Shown here: positions 1 through 8,380 of the stretch, one piece after another
Layout of the letters: the number at the start of each line of letters is the position of its first letter
Numbering within the stretch: position 1 is the stretch's first letter
Origin: Helicobacter anatolicus
Lineage (GTDB): Bacteria > Campylobacterota > Campylobacteria > Campylobacterales > Helicobacteraceae
Length of the DNA stretch: 64,000 nucleotides
NCBI RefSeq assembly: GCF_021300615.1
Contig: NZ_JAJTMY010000003.1
Coordinates: forward strand, 1-64,000
Reading direction: 5' to 3'
Position numbers and translations under genes: made by a program
The notes under the pieces: generated by a model
Seen by the model: only the letters and a program-made list of their open reading frames with translations
Told to the model about the DNA's origin: nothing
Database searches by the model: none

Positions 1-127
1 AAGCACACATAACCTCCAAAAGTGCCAAAACACCATAAAATTTATTCTGAAAACCATTAGATTTTTTTAGCATCAAGTTTGCAGCAATATCCAACAAGGC
101 CGCCAATATAATAAAAAATATTCCCAT
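1..127 (-). CDS. SMR-family multidrug efflux subunit, cut by the window edge
   Basis: Only the first 42 codons are present; the gene runs off the left edge. The start of the peptide (MGIFFIILAALLDIAANL) is a hydrophobic first helix followed by LKKSNGF. This lines up with the MdtI-type partner of paired small multidrug resistance (SMR) transporters, inner membrane proton/drug antiporters of four helices. The membrane acid that is normally Glu in this family is Asp13 here. The ATG start lies inside the TAATG that also holds the stop of the upstream subunit, so the two are translationally coupled and probably form a heterodimer. Substrate unknown. Confidence 0.75.
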   Translation of the reverse strand, partial: MGIFFIILAALLDIAANLMLKKSNGFQNKFYGVLALLEVMCA

Positions 128-459
128 TACTCCCGCTCTCCAAAATTAATAAAAATAATTCCCACTACGCTAAATAAAATTCCAATTTTTTGATAAATGC
201 TTAGATTTTCTCCAAAAAAGACCATTCCTATCAAAGAAATCAACACCACACCAAGTGCCTCCCACATCGCATACGCCAAACCAATAGAAATATGTTTGAC
301 TGCCATCCCTACAAAAAAATAAGAAAAAGTAATAAATCCACCCATCAATAAATACTTAAGCAAGTAATTATCTTCAAACATTTTCAAAGAACTCGAACCA
401 AGAACTTCTGCAATAATTGCAATAATCAAAAATATCCATGCTTTTTTTGTCGCACTCAA
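127..459 (-). CDS. SMR-family multidrug efflux subunit (MdtJ/EmrE-like)
   Basis: A 110-residue protein, the usual SMR length, with four predicted membrane helices. The first helix carries the family's key acid as Glu18 within AIIAEVLGSS; in EmrE the equivalent Glu binds proton and drug in turn. A conserved YAMWEALG segment sits in helix 3. The start is TTG, chosen because AAAAGG lies 7 nt upstream. Its stop overlaps the start of the next SMR gene by one base. Paired SMR genes usually make an obligate heterodimer in the inner membrane, which I infer here. Substrate cannot be read from sequence. Confidence 0.85.
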   Translation of the reverse strand: MSATKKAWIFLIIAIIAEVLGSSSLKMFEDNYLLKYLLMGGFITFSYFFVGMAVKHISIGLAYAMWEALGVVLISLIGMVFFGENLSIYQKIGILFSVVGIIFINFGERE

Positions 460-594
460 ACAAAAACCTTTTTTACTTTATATTTTTGCTATTTTATATT
501 AATTTTATAAATGTTACTTTTATACATTTTTTATTAATATTTATAATTTTTTTTTAATAAATAAAGATATTTTCAAAAAATAAAGTTAAAATAT

Positions 595-624
595 TTTTGT
601 TATAAAATAATATTTGTAACAAAA
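595..624 (+). promoter_or_regulatory. Inverted repeat over the -10 region of the oxide-reductase operon
   Basis: In the 185-nt AT-rich gap between the divergent SMR and cytochrome c genes, arms TTTTGTTA (595-602) and TAACAAAA (617-624) are separated by 14 nt. A TATAAA -10-like box begins at 601, so the repeat overlaps the likely RNA polymerase site and could be an operator. The ribosome binding site AAAAAGGAG follows shortly before the ATG at 645. Which regulator would bind is unknown. Confidence 0.4.
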
Positions 625-644
625 CAAAACAAAAAGGAGAAAAA

Positions 645-1217
645 ATGAAACATTATGCAATATTTGCTGCATTATTTTGTTGTAGCCCCATATTTGCCAC
701 ACCGCTTTATGTAACAGAAGTAAAAACTTTGTATCAAGACTCTACAAACACCAAAGTAATTGGAAAACTACTTCCCACTACAAAAGTAGAAGTTTTAAAA
801 ACACAAAACAATAGAGTGCTTTTATCAATAGAGGGTTATCAAGAAGAAAACAAACCTGCAATCTATTATATTGCAGGCAAAAGAATCTTAAGTGCTGGTT
901 TTGATTCTAAAGCAAATATCACCTTCAAAAAAGGTGAAAAAGAAACCATTGATGGAAAAAATTACTACAAAGTCAAGGCAGAATTTTGGAGTGAAAACAA
1001 CGCACTAGACCCTGATCTTAAAAAAATTTACACACAGGCAAAAAATCTTTTTGAACAAAATTGCTCTATGTGTCATGGATTACACAACACCAAAGAATTT
1101 AGTGCAAATCAATGGCCTAGCATGTTTAAATCCATGGCAGGGCGTACAGGAATTGAAAAAAAAGATTATCAATTAGTCATAGAATACTTACAAAAACATG
1201 CAAAAGATATGCAATAA
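645..1217 (+). CDS. Periplasmic monohaem cytochrome c, electron donor of the oxide reductase
   Basis: 190 residues with a signal peptide ending near PIFA (residue 18). The middle part resembles an SH3-like fold, and the C-terminal part holds one c-type haem site, Cys140-x-x-Cys143-His144, followed by a TorC-like tail. It lies 10 nt upstream of the molybdopterin reductase gene, and this cytochrome-plus-reductase pair is also found in C. jejuni (Cj0265c/Cj0264c). The family role is to pass electrons from the quinol pool side to the periplasmic reductase. Well-placed RBS AAGGAG. Whether it takes electrons directly from quinol or through another cytochrome is not visible. Confidence 0.85.
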   Translation: MKHYAIFAALFCCSPIFATPLYVTEVKTLYQDSTNTKVIGKLLPTTKVEVLKTQNNRVLLSIEGYQEENKPAIYYIAGKRILSAGFDSKANITFKKGEKETIDGKNYYKVKAEFWSENNALDPDLKKIYTQAKNLFEQNCSMCHGLHNTKEFSANQWPSMFKSMAGRTGIEKKDYQLVIEYLQKHAKDMQ

Positions 1218-1227
1218 GGAGAAAAAT

Positions 1228-3735
1228 ATGAAAAAAATCAATCAAGAAAGACGCACACTTTTAAAATACACAGGAATCTTTGCTGCTGTTCCATTTATCA
1301 ATCAAGTTTTAGACAAAAGCACACTTCTTGCCGCTGGACTTAATCATTTTACAACTGATCTTGTTATCAATGGAGAAGTCTATACCGCCGCACATTGGGG
1401 AGCATTAAAACTCACTATTAAGGAAGGGAAAATCATAAAAAGCCAAAATGCCTTTGACAATCTCACCTCAAATCCTTTGCAAAATTTCACCGCTGATCTT
1501 ATAGATGGAATCAATACAAATAGAATCAAAGCCCCTATGGTACGCAAAAGCTATCTTGAGAAAAAATCTAATCATAAAGAGCTTAGAGGAGCAGATGAGT
1601 GGGTAGAAATTAGTTATGAAAAAGCCATCAAACTTGTAAGCGATGAAATCAAAAGAGTAAGAAAACAAAAAGGTCCTAATGGAATTTATGGAGGATCTTA
1701 TGGGTGGAAATCTAGCGGAAATTTTCATAACTCAAGGACTTTATTGCATCGATTTTTAACAATGGGTGGAGGTTTTGTAGGTGGTCTTGGTGATTACTCT
1801 ACAGGTGCTGCACAAGTTATTATGCCACATGTTTTAGGGACTCTAGAAGTCTATGAGCAACAAACTTCTTGGCCTATTGTTTTAGAACATTCAAAAGTTG
1901 TTGTTATCTGGGGAGCAAATCCTATTGATACACTAAGAATTGCTTGGACATCTACGGACAATCAAGGGCTAGAATATTTCAAAAAACTCAAAGAAAGTGG
2001 AAAAAAAATCCTTTGCATTGATCCTATCAAAAGTAATACTATAGAATTTTTTGAAGACAAGGCTGAATGGATTAGCATCACGCCAAACACGGATACAGCT
2101 TTGATGTTAGGGATTATGCACACCATGCTTATTACGCAAAAATATGATAAAAATTTTTTAGAAGAATATACAGAAGGCTTTGAAGTTTTTGAAAAATATC
2201 TTCTAGGAAAAGAAGATAACACTCCAAAAACAGCAAAATGGGCTTCACAAATCTGTGGTATTCCTGAAAACAAAATCAAAGAGCTTGCAAAATTATTTTT
2301 TGAAAATAGAACAATGTTTATGGCTGGTTGGAATATGCAACGCCAACACCATGGCGAACAACCTCATTGGATGCTTGTCACACTAAGTTCTATGATAGGG
2401 CAAATCGGACTTCCTGGTGGAGGTTTTGGCTTTAGTTATCATTATAGTAATGGCGGATCACCTAGCACGAATGCACCAGTAATTGGTGGAATCTCTATTG
2501 GAAAAGTCTTAAGCAAAGAAGAAGAAAAAACCTTGATGGATGGTGCAGAACTTGCTATCCCTGTAGCAAGAATTGCAGATTGCCTTCTCAATGCAGGAAA
2601 AACTATTAAATACAATGGTAGAGAAATCACTTATCCTGATATTGACCTAATTTATTGGGTGGGCGGGAATCCTTTTGTGCATCATCAAGATACAAATACC
2701 CTAATTAAAGCATGGAAAAAACCAAGTTCTATTATTGTTCATGATATATATTGGACTCCTACTGCAAAAATGGCAGATATAGTATTTCCTATCACCACAC
2801 CTTATGAAAGAAATGACCTTACAATGAGTGGAGATTATAGCAATCTTAGTATTTACCCGATGAAACAAGCTGTAGAAAGGTTACCAAAATCCAAACATGA
2901 TTTTGAAATTTTTACAGATCTTGCAAAGGCATGTGGATTTGAAAAACAATACACTGAAAATAAAAGCGAAATGCAATGGCTTGAAGAATTTTACAACACC
3001 GCCTATAATCAAGCACAAAAAACAGGAATCACTCTTGCAAATGGCAATAATATGCCAGATTTTAAAACCTTTTGGAAAAATAATCGCCCTATTACCTTTG
3101 CCCCAACACCAGAGGGTGAAGAATTTATAAGATATGCAGATTTTAGAGAAGATCCTATCTTAAATCCTCTTGGCACTCCAAGCGGAAAAATTGAAATTTA
3201 TTCTAAAACTATAGAAAAAATGCAATATGAAGGCTGTCCTGCATTCCCACAATGGATTGAACCTATCGAATGGAAAGGTATGAAAAATCCACCTGCAGAA
3301 TTTGTCCTAGTAAGCCCACATCCAAGTTTAAGACTCCATTCTCAACTAAGCAACACTCGCTTAAGAGAACAATATGCCATCTCTAATCGCGAACCTATAT
3401 GGATCAATCCTCAAGATGCAAAAAATAAAGGAATCAAAAATGGAGATATTGTACGCGCATTCAACAAAAGAGGACAAATTCTTGTAGGAGCGGTAATTAG
3501 CGATATTGTGCCAAAAGGCGTGGTAAGAATCTATGAGGGTGCTTGGTATGATCCAGAAAATCCAAAAGAAAATAACACGCTTTGCAAAAATGGCAATGCT
3601 AATGTACTAACTATTGATCTTCCTAGCTCGGAACTTGCGAATGGAAATATTGCAAATACTGCAATGATTAATATTGAAAAATACAAAGGCACTATACCAA
3701 AACTCACAGCATTCACGCCACCAAAAGGTGCATAA
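1228..3735 (+). CDS. Periplasmic molybdopterin S-/N-oxide reductase (TorA/BisC family)
   Basis: 835 residues from the ATG at 1228, which has AAGGAG 6-7 nt upstream; a longer frame starting inside the cytochrome gene is rejected. The N-terminus holds a twin-arginine (Tat) signal, ERRTLLKY, so the enzyme is folded with its cofactor before export. The GGSYGWKSSG motif contains the likely molybdenum-ligating Ser157, typical of DMSO/TMAO/biotin-sulfoxide reductases. The C-terminus is the usual pterin-binding domain. Predicted to reduce TMAO, DMSO or methionine sulfoxide as a respiratory acceptor; the substrate cannot be fixed from sequence. The TorD-type chaperone is not in this window. Confidence 0.88.
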   Translation: MKKINQERRTLLKYTGIFAAVPFINQVLDKSTLLAAGLNHFTTDLVINGEVYTAAHWGALKLTIKEGKIIKSQNAFDNLTSNPLQNFTADLIDGINTNRIKAPMVRKSYLEKKSNHKELRGADEWVEISYEKAIKLVSDEIKRVRKQKGPNGIYGGSYGWKSSGNFHNSRTLLHRFLTMGGGFVGGLGDYSTGAAQVIMPHVLGTLEVYEQQTSWPIVLEHSKVVVIWGANPIDTLRIAWTSTDNQGLEYFKKLKESGKKILCIDPIKSNTIEFFEDKAEWISITPNTDTALMLGIMHTMLITQKYDKNFLEEYTEGFEVFEKYLLGKEDNTPKTAKWASQICGIPENKIKELAKLFFENRTMFMAGWNMQRQHHGEQPHWMLVTLSSMIGQIGLPGGGFGFSYHYSNGGSPSTNAPVIGGISIGKVLSKEEEKTLMDGAELAIPVARIADCLLNAGKTIKYNGREITYPDIDLIYWVGGNPFVHHQDTNTLIKAWKKPSSIIVHDIYWTPTAKMADIVFPITTPYERNDLTMSGDYSNLSIYPMKQAVERLPKSKHDFEIFTDLAKACGFEKQYTENKSEMQWLEEFYNTAYNQAQKTGITLANGNNMPDFKTFWKNNRPITFAPTPEGEEFIRYADFREDPILNPLGTPSGKIEIYSKTIEKMQYEGCPAFPQWIEPIEWKGMKNPPAEFVLVSPHPSLRLHSQLSNTRLREQYAISNREPIWINPQDAKNKGIKNGDIVRAFNKRGQILVGAVISDIVPKGVVRIYEGAWYDPENPKENNTLCKNGNANVLTIDLPSSELANGNIANTAMINIEKYKGTIPKLTAFTPPKGA

Positions 3736-3739
3736 ATAA

Positions 3740-3770
3740 ATAGGGCACTAGTGCCCTATGATTTTTTATT
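3740..3770. terminator. Bidirectional terminator between the reductase gene and lgt
   Basis: A perfect 20-bp palindrome (3740-3759, core AGGGCACTAGTGCCCT) lies between the convergent reductase and lgt genes. On the plus strand it is followed by GATTTTTTATT, a good T-run; on the minus strand by TTATTTATG, which is weaker. The lgt stop codon (3756-3758) lies inside the stem. Confidence 0.8.
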
Positions 3771-4628
3771 TACAACTTTATTTGTTTTTACATTAGATTT
3801 TTTATAATTTTTTAATGCCAATAAATACACTAATCCCGTAACAACTAACATCCCCGCACTTAGAATCTGTCCCATAGAAAGCCCAAAAGCATAAACCCCC
3901 ATTTGCAAATCAGGCTCCCTAAAATATTCAGAAATAAATCTAGCAGCACTATAAGAAATACCATAAGTAACAATCAATGCACCTTGCATCTTTGTTTTTT
4001 GACGCATCCACAAAACAATCAAAAAAACCACCACCCCTTCTAAAAATGCCTCAATCAACTGACTAGGATAGCGCAACTGCCCATCTACTAAAATTCCAAA
4101 AGCAAAAAATGCCGGATTTTCCACCACTCTACCAAAAAGCTCCTGATTTAAAAAATTTCCGATTCTGCCAAAAACATAAGCCAGTGGCACACTAAGTGCA
4201 ATCAAATCCAAAAGCATTAAAAACTTAACTTTTTTATAGATTGCAAACAAGGCACTAGAAAATAAAAACCCGACTAAAGCACCATGATAACTCATTCCCC
4301 TAATCCCAATAAAATTCCCATAAGAATCAAAAGGATTAAAAATTTGCCAAGGTTGCAAGAAATATTCCCATTTTTGTGGATCATAGATTATTACATAACC
4401 AATCCTTGCCCCTAAAATCACCCCGATTTCTGCCCAAATAAAATAATTTTCTAGCATTTTTATTGATAAAGAAAATCTATTTTTGTCATTTTTCACCCAA
4501 TATTTTGCCAACATAAGTGCAAAAAGAAGAGCACTAAGATATGCTAGACCATACCAATGGATTTTTAATCCAAAAAACTCAAATGCCACTGGATCAAAAT
4601 GCTCATAAATTGTATTCCAAAAATTCAT
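3756..4628 (-). CDS. lgt: Prolipoprotein diacylglyceryl transferase
   Basis: 290 residues with about seven membrane helices. It transfers diacylglycerol from phosphatidylglycerol to the lipobox Cys of prolipoproteins in the inner membrane, the first step of lipoprotein maturation. The Lgt signature GRIGNFLNQELFGR is present, as is the conserved His in GMSYHGALVG. A basic tail of Lys and Asn ends the protein. It is the last gene of a six-gene minus-strand run; its ATG overlaps the stop of the preceding gene as ATGA. H. pylori has the same neighbours (HP0955-HP0959). Confidence 0.95.
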   Translation of the reverse strand: MNFWNTIYEHFDPVAFEFFGLKIHWYGLAYLSALLFALMLAKYWVKNDKNRFSLSIKMLENYFIWAEIGVILGARIGYVIIYDPQKWEYFLQPWQIFNPFDSYGNFIGIRGMSYHGALVGFLFSSALFAIYKKVKFLMLLDLIALSVPLAYVFGRIGNFLNQELFGRVVENPAFFAFGILVDGQLRYPSQLIEAFLEGVVVFLIVLWMRQKTKMQGALIVTYGISYSAARFISEYFREPDLQMGVYAFGLSMGQILSAGMLVVTGLVYLLALKNYKKSNVKTNKVVNKKS

Positions 4629-4945
4629 AAAACCTCTTTTACCAAAACATCAAAGACTTTATCTAGTCGCAATTCTTCAAAGTTCTTAAAAATTCTAAAA
4701 TCACTAGTAATAATTTTGATTGTATAGCCCTCTTGTTCTACCAAATTTAACAAAAAACCAAAAAAGCTATTTTCTAATGGGAAACAACGCTCTAGCACCA
4801 AAAATAACACCCGATCTTTTGCAAACTCCCATTCTTTTAAGATTCTAAAAAACTCCATTCGAAAATCTATAAGGGCATTAAAATCTTTGATTTTTCCGCT
4901 GCATACAATGCAGTCTTTACTCCCATTTAATGCAAAAGCTCTCAT
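4625..4945 (-). CDS. Small protein of unknown function between an RluA-family gene and lgt
   Basis: 106 residues with no family I recognise. There is an early Cys pair (CIVCSGK) and alternating hydrophobic and basic stretches such as RVLFLVLERCF, suggesting a small alpha/beta cytosolic protein; no signal peptide or membrane helix. It is certainly translated as part of the operon in design, since it overlaps both neighbours by 4 nt (ATGA on each side). I do not recall a counterpart at this place in H. pylori. Confidence 0.7.
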   Translation of the reverse strand: MRAFALNGSKDCIVCSGKIKDFNALIDFRMEFFRILKEWEFAKDRVLFLVLERCFPLENSFFGFLLNLVEQEGYTIKIITSDFRIFKNFEELRLDKVFDVLVKEVL

Positions 4946-5676
4946 TGAACTAAATTCTGAAACTCTTTTGGTAATGGGGAAGAGAATTCATAATCAAAAA
5001 TTTTAATTTTTAAAGCATGAAGCATGATTCTTTTAAAATCAATCCCGCCATAAAGCCTATCTCCCACTATACTATGCCCTATGCTTTTTAAATGCACACG
5101 AATTTGATGCGTACGCCCTGTTTTAATCACTGCTTTAACCAAGGTTTTTTTACCCACAACACTCAAAGGCTCAATTTGTGTAATTGCACTCAAACCATCT
5201 TTACTAATCTTACTTTTTGCAAAACCTTTTTTAATCGTCAAAATTGGTTCATTAATCACACATTTCTCACTAACAAATCCGCTTACCAAAGCCACATATT
5301 CTTTATAAACTTTCTGCTCTTTAAAGGCTTTTTTTGCACGAAGATGAAAATCACTATCGGGTCGGACAAGTAAAATTACGCCACTTGTCTCTTTATCTAA
5401 TCGATGCAATAAAACCCAACCTTTAAAACAATCTGCAAGATCATAACTTTCTATAAATGGGGGTTTATTAACTGCTAAAATATTACTATCTTCAAAAATT
5501 ACCTCAGGTTTCAAAAGGCTTGTAATTTCAAAAATTGTCTGCATTGGATATTCTGCCCTTGCAAGTTGCACCTTTTTACCTCGCACACAAACCAAACCCT
5601 TATCAATCAATTCTTTTGCTTTTTTATTAGATATTTTTTCCTGCAAGCTTAAGATTTTATAAGCTTTTTCCATCAT
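4942..5676 (-). CDS. RluA-family 23S rRNA/tRNA pseudouridine synthase
   Basis: 244 residues from the ATG at 5676, chosen because AAGGAG lies 8 nt upstream; a longer frame would begin 33 nt earlier inside waaA without such a site. An N-terminal S4-like RNA-binding region (about residues 10-55) precedes the catalytic domain. The motif HRLDKETSG holds the catalytic Asp, and KTGRTHQIRVH is the other family signature. It converts uridine to pseudouridine in structured RNA; which site is modified cannot be told. It corresponds by position to HP0956. Confidence 0.88.
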   Translation of the reverse strand: MMEKAYKILSLQEKISNKKAKELIDKGLVCVRGKKVQLARAEYPMQTIFEITSLLKPEVIFEDSNILAVNKPPFIESYDLADCFKGWVLLHRLDKETSGVILLVRPDSDFHLRAKKAFKEQKVYKEYVALVSGFVSEKCVINEPILTIKKGFAKSKISKDGLSAITQIEPLSVVGKKTLVKAVIKTGRTHQIRVHLKSIGHSIVGDRLYGGIDFKRIMLHALKIKIFDYEFSSPLPKEFQNLVQ

Positions 5677-6854
5677 GCCATAATCTCCTTCATCAACTCC
5701 TTGAAGCAATCTTTTTCTACTTTGATTTTTGAATGAGGTAAATTTTCATAATCTAATAATTTTTTTTCTAATTCTTGTGCATCTTGCACAATCGCATAGT
5801 TCTCCACACAATCAAAAAGTACATATTGATTAAAAATATAAGGTCCGCTCAAAAGTTTTGCACCAAAAAATGCCGGCTCTAAAGGATTATGCCCGCCAAC
5901 CTTTACAAAACTTCCACACAAAACCACAATATCTGCGATTCGATAAATATTGTTTAGCTCCCCTAAAATATCAACTACAATAATATCAGAATCATCACTT
6001 ATTCCATCTTGAGACAATCGTGAAACCTTAAACCCTTCTAACATAGCACAAACCTCATCAAACCTCTCAGGATGGCGAGGCGCTAAAATCAAAAGAGAAT
6101 TGGGATTTTTTTTATGCAGCACATTAAAAGCTTTTAAAACAATTTTTTCCTCATCAGCATGACTACTTCCTGCAACCACAACAAGTTTTGAAGGCTTATT
6201 ATAAAGCTTTGTAGTCTGTATATTACTATAAACCTTGAGATTGCCAAAAACTTGAATATTTTTTGCACCAAGACTTTCCAGTCGTATTTCATCATTACGA
6301 CTTTGTGCAAAAACCTTATCAATAAAACTAAAAACCTCACGATAATAAAACTGCAATTTTAAATATTTATCATAAGAACGATCTGATACCCTAGCATTAA
6401 TCAATAAAGTTTTTGCCCCCAAATCTTTTGCCATAAAAAAAGGCATATACCAAAGCTCCGATTCTGTTACAACAAGCGTTTTTAAGTTAAGAAGAGAGGA
6501 TTTCCAACGCCACAAAAAAATCTCAAAAGGAAGGTATAAAACTTGAAAATTTGCAAATTGACAAAAAGTCTTTTGCGCAAGAGCATAGCCTGTTTGTGTC
6601 GTAGTTGTCAATAAAATATTTTTTTGTTTTTCTAAAAGTTCGCAAATAATAGGCTCAAGAGATTTTACTTCACCAAAAGAACAAGCATGCAACCAAATTT
6701 CTGTATCTTTTGAAGGCTTTTTTTGTTGGCAAAAAAATCGTGCAGGAAGGGAATTTCGATACTTTTGCTTAAATACTAGCAAAAACAAAAAAGGCAAAAA
6801 GGCTAGATAGCCAATGCCTAAAACACAAAGATAAAAAAATCTAAATGACTTCAA
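5673..6854 (-). CDS. waaA: 3-deoxy-D-manno-octulosonic acid (Kdo) transferase
   Basis: With a TTG start at 6854 the protein has 393 residues, the length I recall for H. pylori WaaA (KdtA); a longer frame from a TTG at 6908 would overlap the preceding gene and has no RBS. An N-terminal membrane anchor (about residues 5-27) is followed by a GT-B glycosyltransferase fold. The motifs VTESELW, holding the catalytic Glu, and GGHNPLEPA near the C-terminus are typical. It adds Kdo from CMP-Kdo to lipid A precursor at the inner membrane. One or two Kdo additions cannot be told apart from sequence. Exact start is the least certain point. Confidence 0.92.
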   Translation of the reverse strand: MKSFRFFYLCVLGIGYLAFLPFLFLLVFKQKYRNSLPARFFCQQKKPSKDTEIWLHACSFGEVKSLEPIICELLEKQKNILLTTTTQTGYALAQKTFCQFANFQVLYLPFEIFLWRWKSSLLNLKTLVVTESELWYMPFFMAKDLGAKTLLINARVSDRSYDKYLKLQFYYREVFSFIDKVFAQSRNDEIRLESLGAKNIQVFGNLKVYSNIQTTKLYNKPSKLVVVAGSSHADEEKIVLKAFNVLHKKNPNSLLILAPRHPERFDEVCAMLEGFKVSRLSQDGISDDSDIIVVDILGELNNIYRIADIVVLCGSFVKVGGHNPLEPAFFGAKLLSGPYIFNQYVLFDCVENYAIVQDAQELEKKLLDYENLPHSKIKVEKDCFKELMKEIMA

Positions 6855-6865
6855 TCTTAATCTTA

Positions 6866-7573
6866 TTATGCGTTTTCTATATAAAGGATTCTGCCACAAT
6901 GTGGGCAATTAACAATATCATTACTTTGTTTTACTTCTGCATAAATGCGATCATTAATACGAATAAAACATCCACCACATGCCTGCTTTTTCACAGGGAC
7001 AATACTTGTATTTTTTGCCCAATTTCTAATTTTTTCATAAAAAATTGCAAGTTTTTGATCAAGCAGAGCATAAAGCTCTTGTCTTTTTACATAAAGTTTT
7101 TCCTGTTCTGCTTCTACGAGCCCAACTTCTTTGGCTACTTCTTTTTCCTCTGCTTCAATCTCACTTTGTAATTCCTTGATTCCTTCTTGCAATTCTATGA
7201 GCTTTTGTTTTTTTGTTTCCTGTATTTTTTCAATATCTTCAATATCCTGATTAGCTTTTGTAAGCTGCTCTTTTGCAAGTTCTTCTTCAATTACCAATGC
7301 CTTCAACTCACGCTCTGATTTTACTTCATTATGTTTTTTAGCGATTTGCTCCAAACGAATTGCAATTTCTTCAATCATTGTTTGTGTATTCTTATTTCGC
7401 AATAAAAGTTCTGCATTTTCTTCTTCAATTTGAAAAATTTCTTGCTCTTTTTTTTCTTTTTCTTTCAAAATTCTATTAAGCTTAGTTTTGATTTGTGCAA
7501 TCTTTGGCTCCAAGAGGTCAATCCCCTTATCAAGGTTAGCCACTTCAATTAATTGTTGCAAATGTTTGTTCAT
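6866..7573 (-). CDS. flgZ: Coiled-coil zinc-ribbon protein, RpoN-chaperone type (HP0958-like)
   Basis: 235 residues. Residues about 1-165 are almost entirely Glu/Lys/Leu-rich coiled coil; the C-terminus has a zinc ribbon formed by CGGC and CPHC. In H. pylori the HP0958 protein of this architecture is needed for flagella and stabilises the sigma factor RpoN. The ATG at 7573 is preferred to a TTG two codons earlier because AAGGA lies at proper spacing only from the ATG. Neighbours Nif3-like and waaA are in the same order in H. pylori. A sigma-54-type promoter in front of flgF at 25.7 kb fits a functional RpoN system. Confidence 0.82.
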   Translation of the reverse strand: MNKHLQQLIEVANLDKGIDLLEPKIAQIKTKLNRILKEKEKKEQEIFQIEEENAELLLRNKNTQTMIEEIAIRLEQIAKKHNEVKSERELKALVIEEELAKEQLTKANQDIEDIEKIQETKKQKLIELQEGIKELQSEIEAEEKEVAKEVGLVEAEQEKLYVKRQELYALLDQKLAIFYEKIRNWAKNTSIVPVKKQACGGCFIRINDRIYAEVKQSNDIVNCPHCGRILYIENA

Positions 7574-7582
7574 TGTCAATCC

Positions 7583-8320
7583 TTACAAAAAAATAAACGG
7601 GTTTTTAGTTTGGCTAATTATAACCTTATATCCCCTTTTTTGCAAAATTCTTTGAATAATTTCTGCAAAATAACGCTCACTTTCATAATGCATAATATCA
7701 ATCAAACTCACTTTCATAGCACTTGCAAGCATTGCATCATGATATTTAATATCTCCTGTTAGAAAACAAAAATTCTTACGCCCTTGCACAAAAGAAAATA
7801 AAGAAAATCCACTTCCACACACAATCCCTACTTCCTTAATCTCCCCTGCATGATCGCTTACTTTTAATATAGGTAGCCCCATTGCATTTTGCACTTTTTT
7901 TGCCAAATCGCTAAGTGTCATAGCTTGGGGTAATTTTGCAAACATGATTCCATTTTCTTGATAAGAATCCCTAAAGCCCAAAACTTCTTGACAAAGATAA
8001 GCATTTAAATGAGAAAGGTCAAAATTTGTATGCATTGCAATAAGCACACATTCTTTTTGCAATAAAATTTTTAAATAATTACTAGGATAAGCTTCTGTAT
8101 CTAATTGTTTTAATCCCTTAAAAATCAAAGGATGATGCACAATTACTAAACTTTTTGGCTCTAATTTCTCTAAAACTTGCAAATCAATCTCTAAAGCCGC
8201 CACAAGATGCTCGACCTCATTTTCCATTCCCCCTACTTGCAAACCACAATTATCCCATGCTTCCTGCATCTCAAAAGGAGAACACTCTTTTAATATCTCA
8301 TAAATTTCTTTAACCTTCAT
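7583..8320 (-). CDS. Nif3-like dinuclear metal-centre protein
   Basis: 245 residues of the Nif3/DUF34 family, which forms hexameric toroids with a two-metal site. Metal-ligand regions visible are VIVHHPLIF, AMHTNFD and GDIKYHDAM near the C-terminus. Biochemical role in bacteria is not settled; related proteins have been linked to GTP cyclohydrolase I type 2, but that label is weak. First gene of the operon running to lgt; a TATAAT box lies about 30 nt upstream. The H. pylori counterpart by position is HP0959. Confidence 0.85.
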   Translation of the reverse strand: MKVKEIYEILKECSPFEMQEAWDNCGLQVGGMENEVEHLVAALEIDLQVLEKLEPKSLVIVHHPLIFKGLKQLDTEAYPSNYLKILLQKECVLIAMHTNFDLSHLNAYLCQEVLGFRDSYQENGIMFAKLPQAMTLSDLAKKVQNAMGLPILKVSDHAGEIKEVGIVCGSGFSLFSFVQGRKNFCFLTGDIKYHDAMLASAMKVSLIDIMHYESERYFAEIIQRILQKRGYKVIISQTKNPFIFL

Positions 8321-8349
8321 TCCATCTTTCCATTTTTGATCATTTTATC

Positions 8350-8355
8350 ATTATA
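8350..8355 (-). promoter_or_regulatory. -10 box of the Nif3-to-lgt operon
   Basis: TATAAT on the minus strand in the 60-nt gap between the SulP gene and the Nif3-like gene, preceded by TGGG. No good -35 is visible, which is usual for vegetative promoters in this group. The start codon at 8320 lies about 23 nt from the expected transcription start. Confidence 0.5.
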
Positions 8356-8380
8356 CCCAAGACCCATAATCTTCAAATTC

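Noticed and set aside
5677-5709. Longer start of the RluA-family protein
   Set aside because: The RBS AAGGAG lies within this stretch and points to the ATG at 5676.
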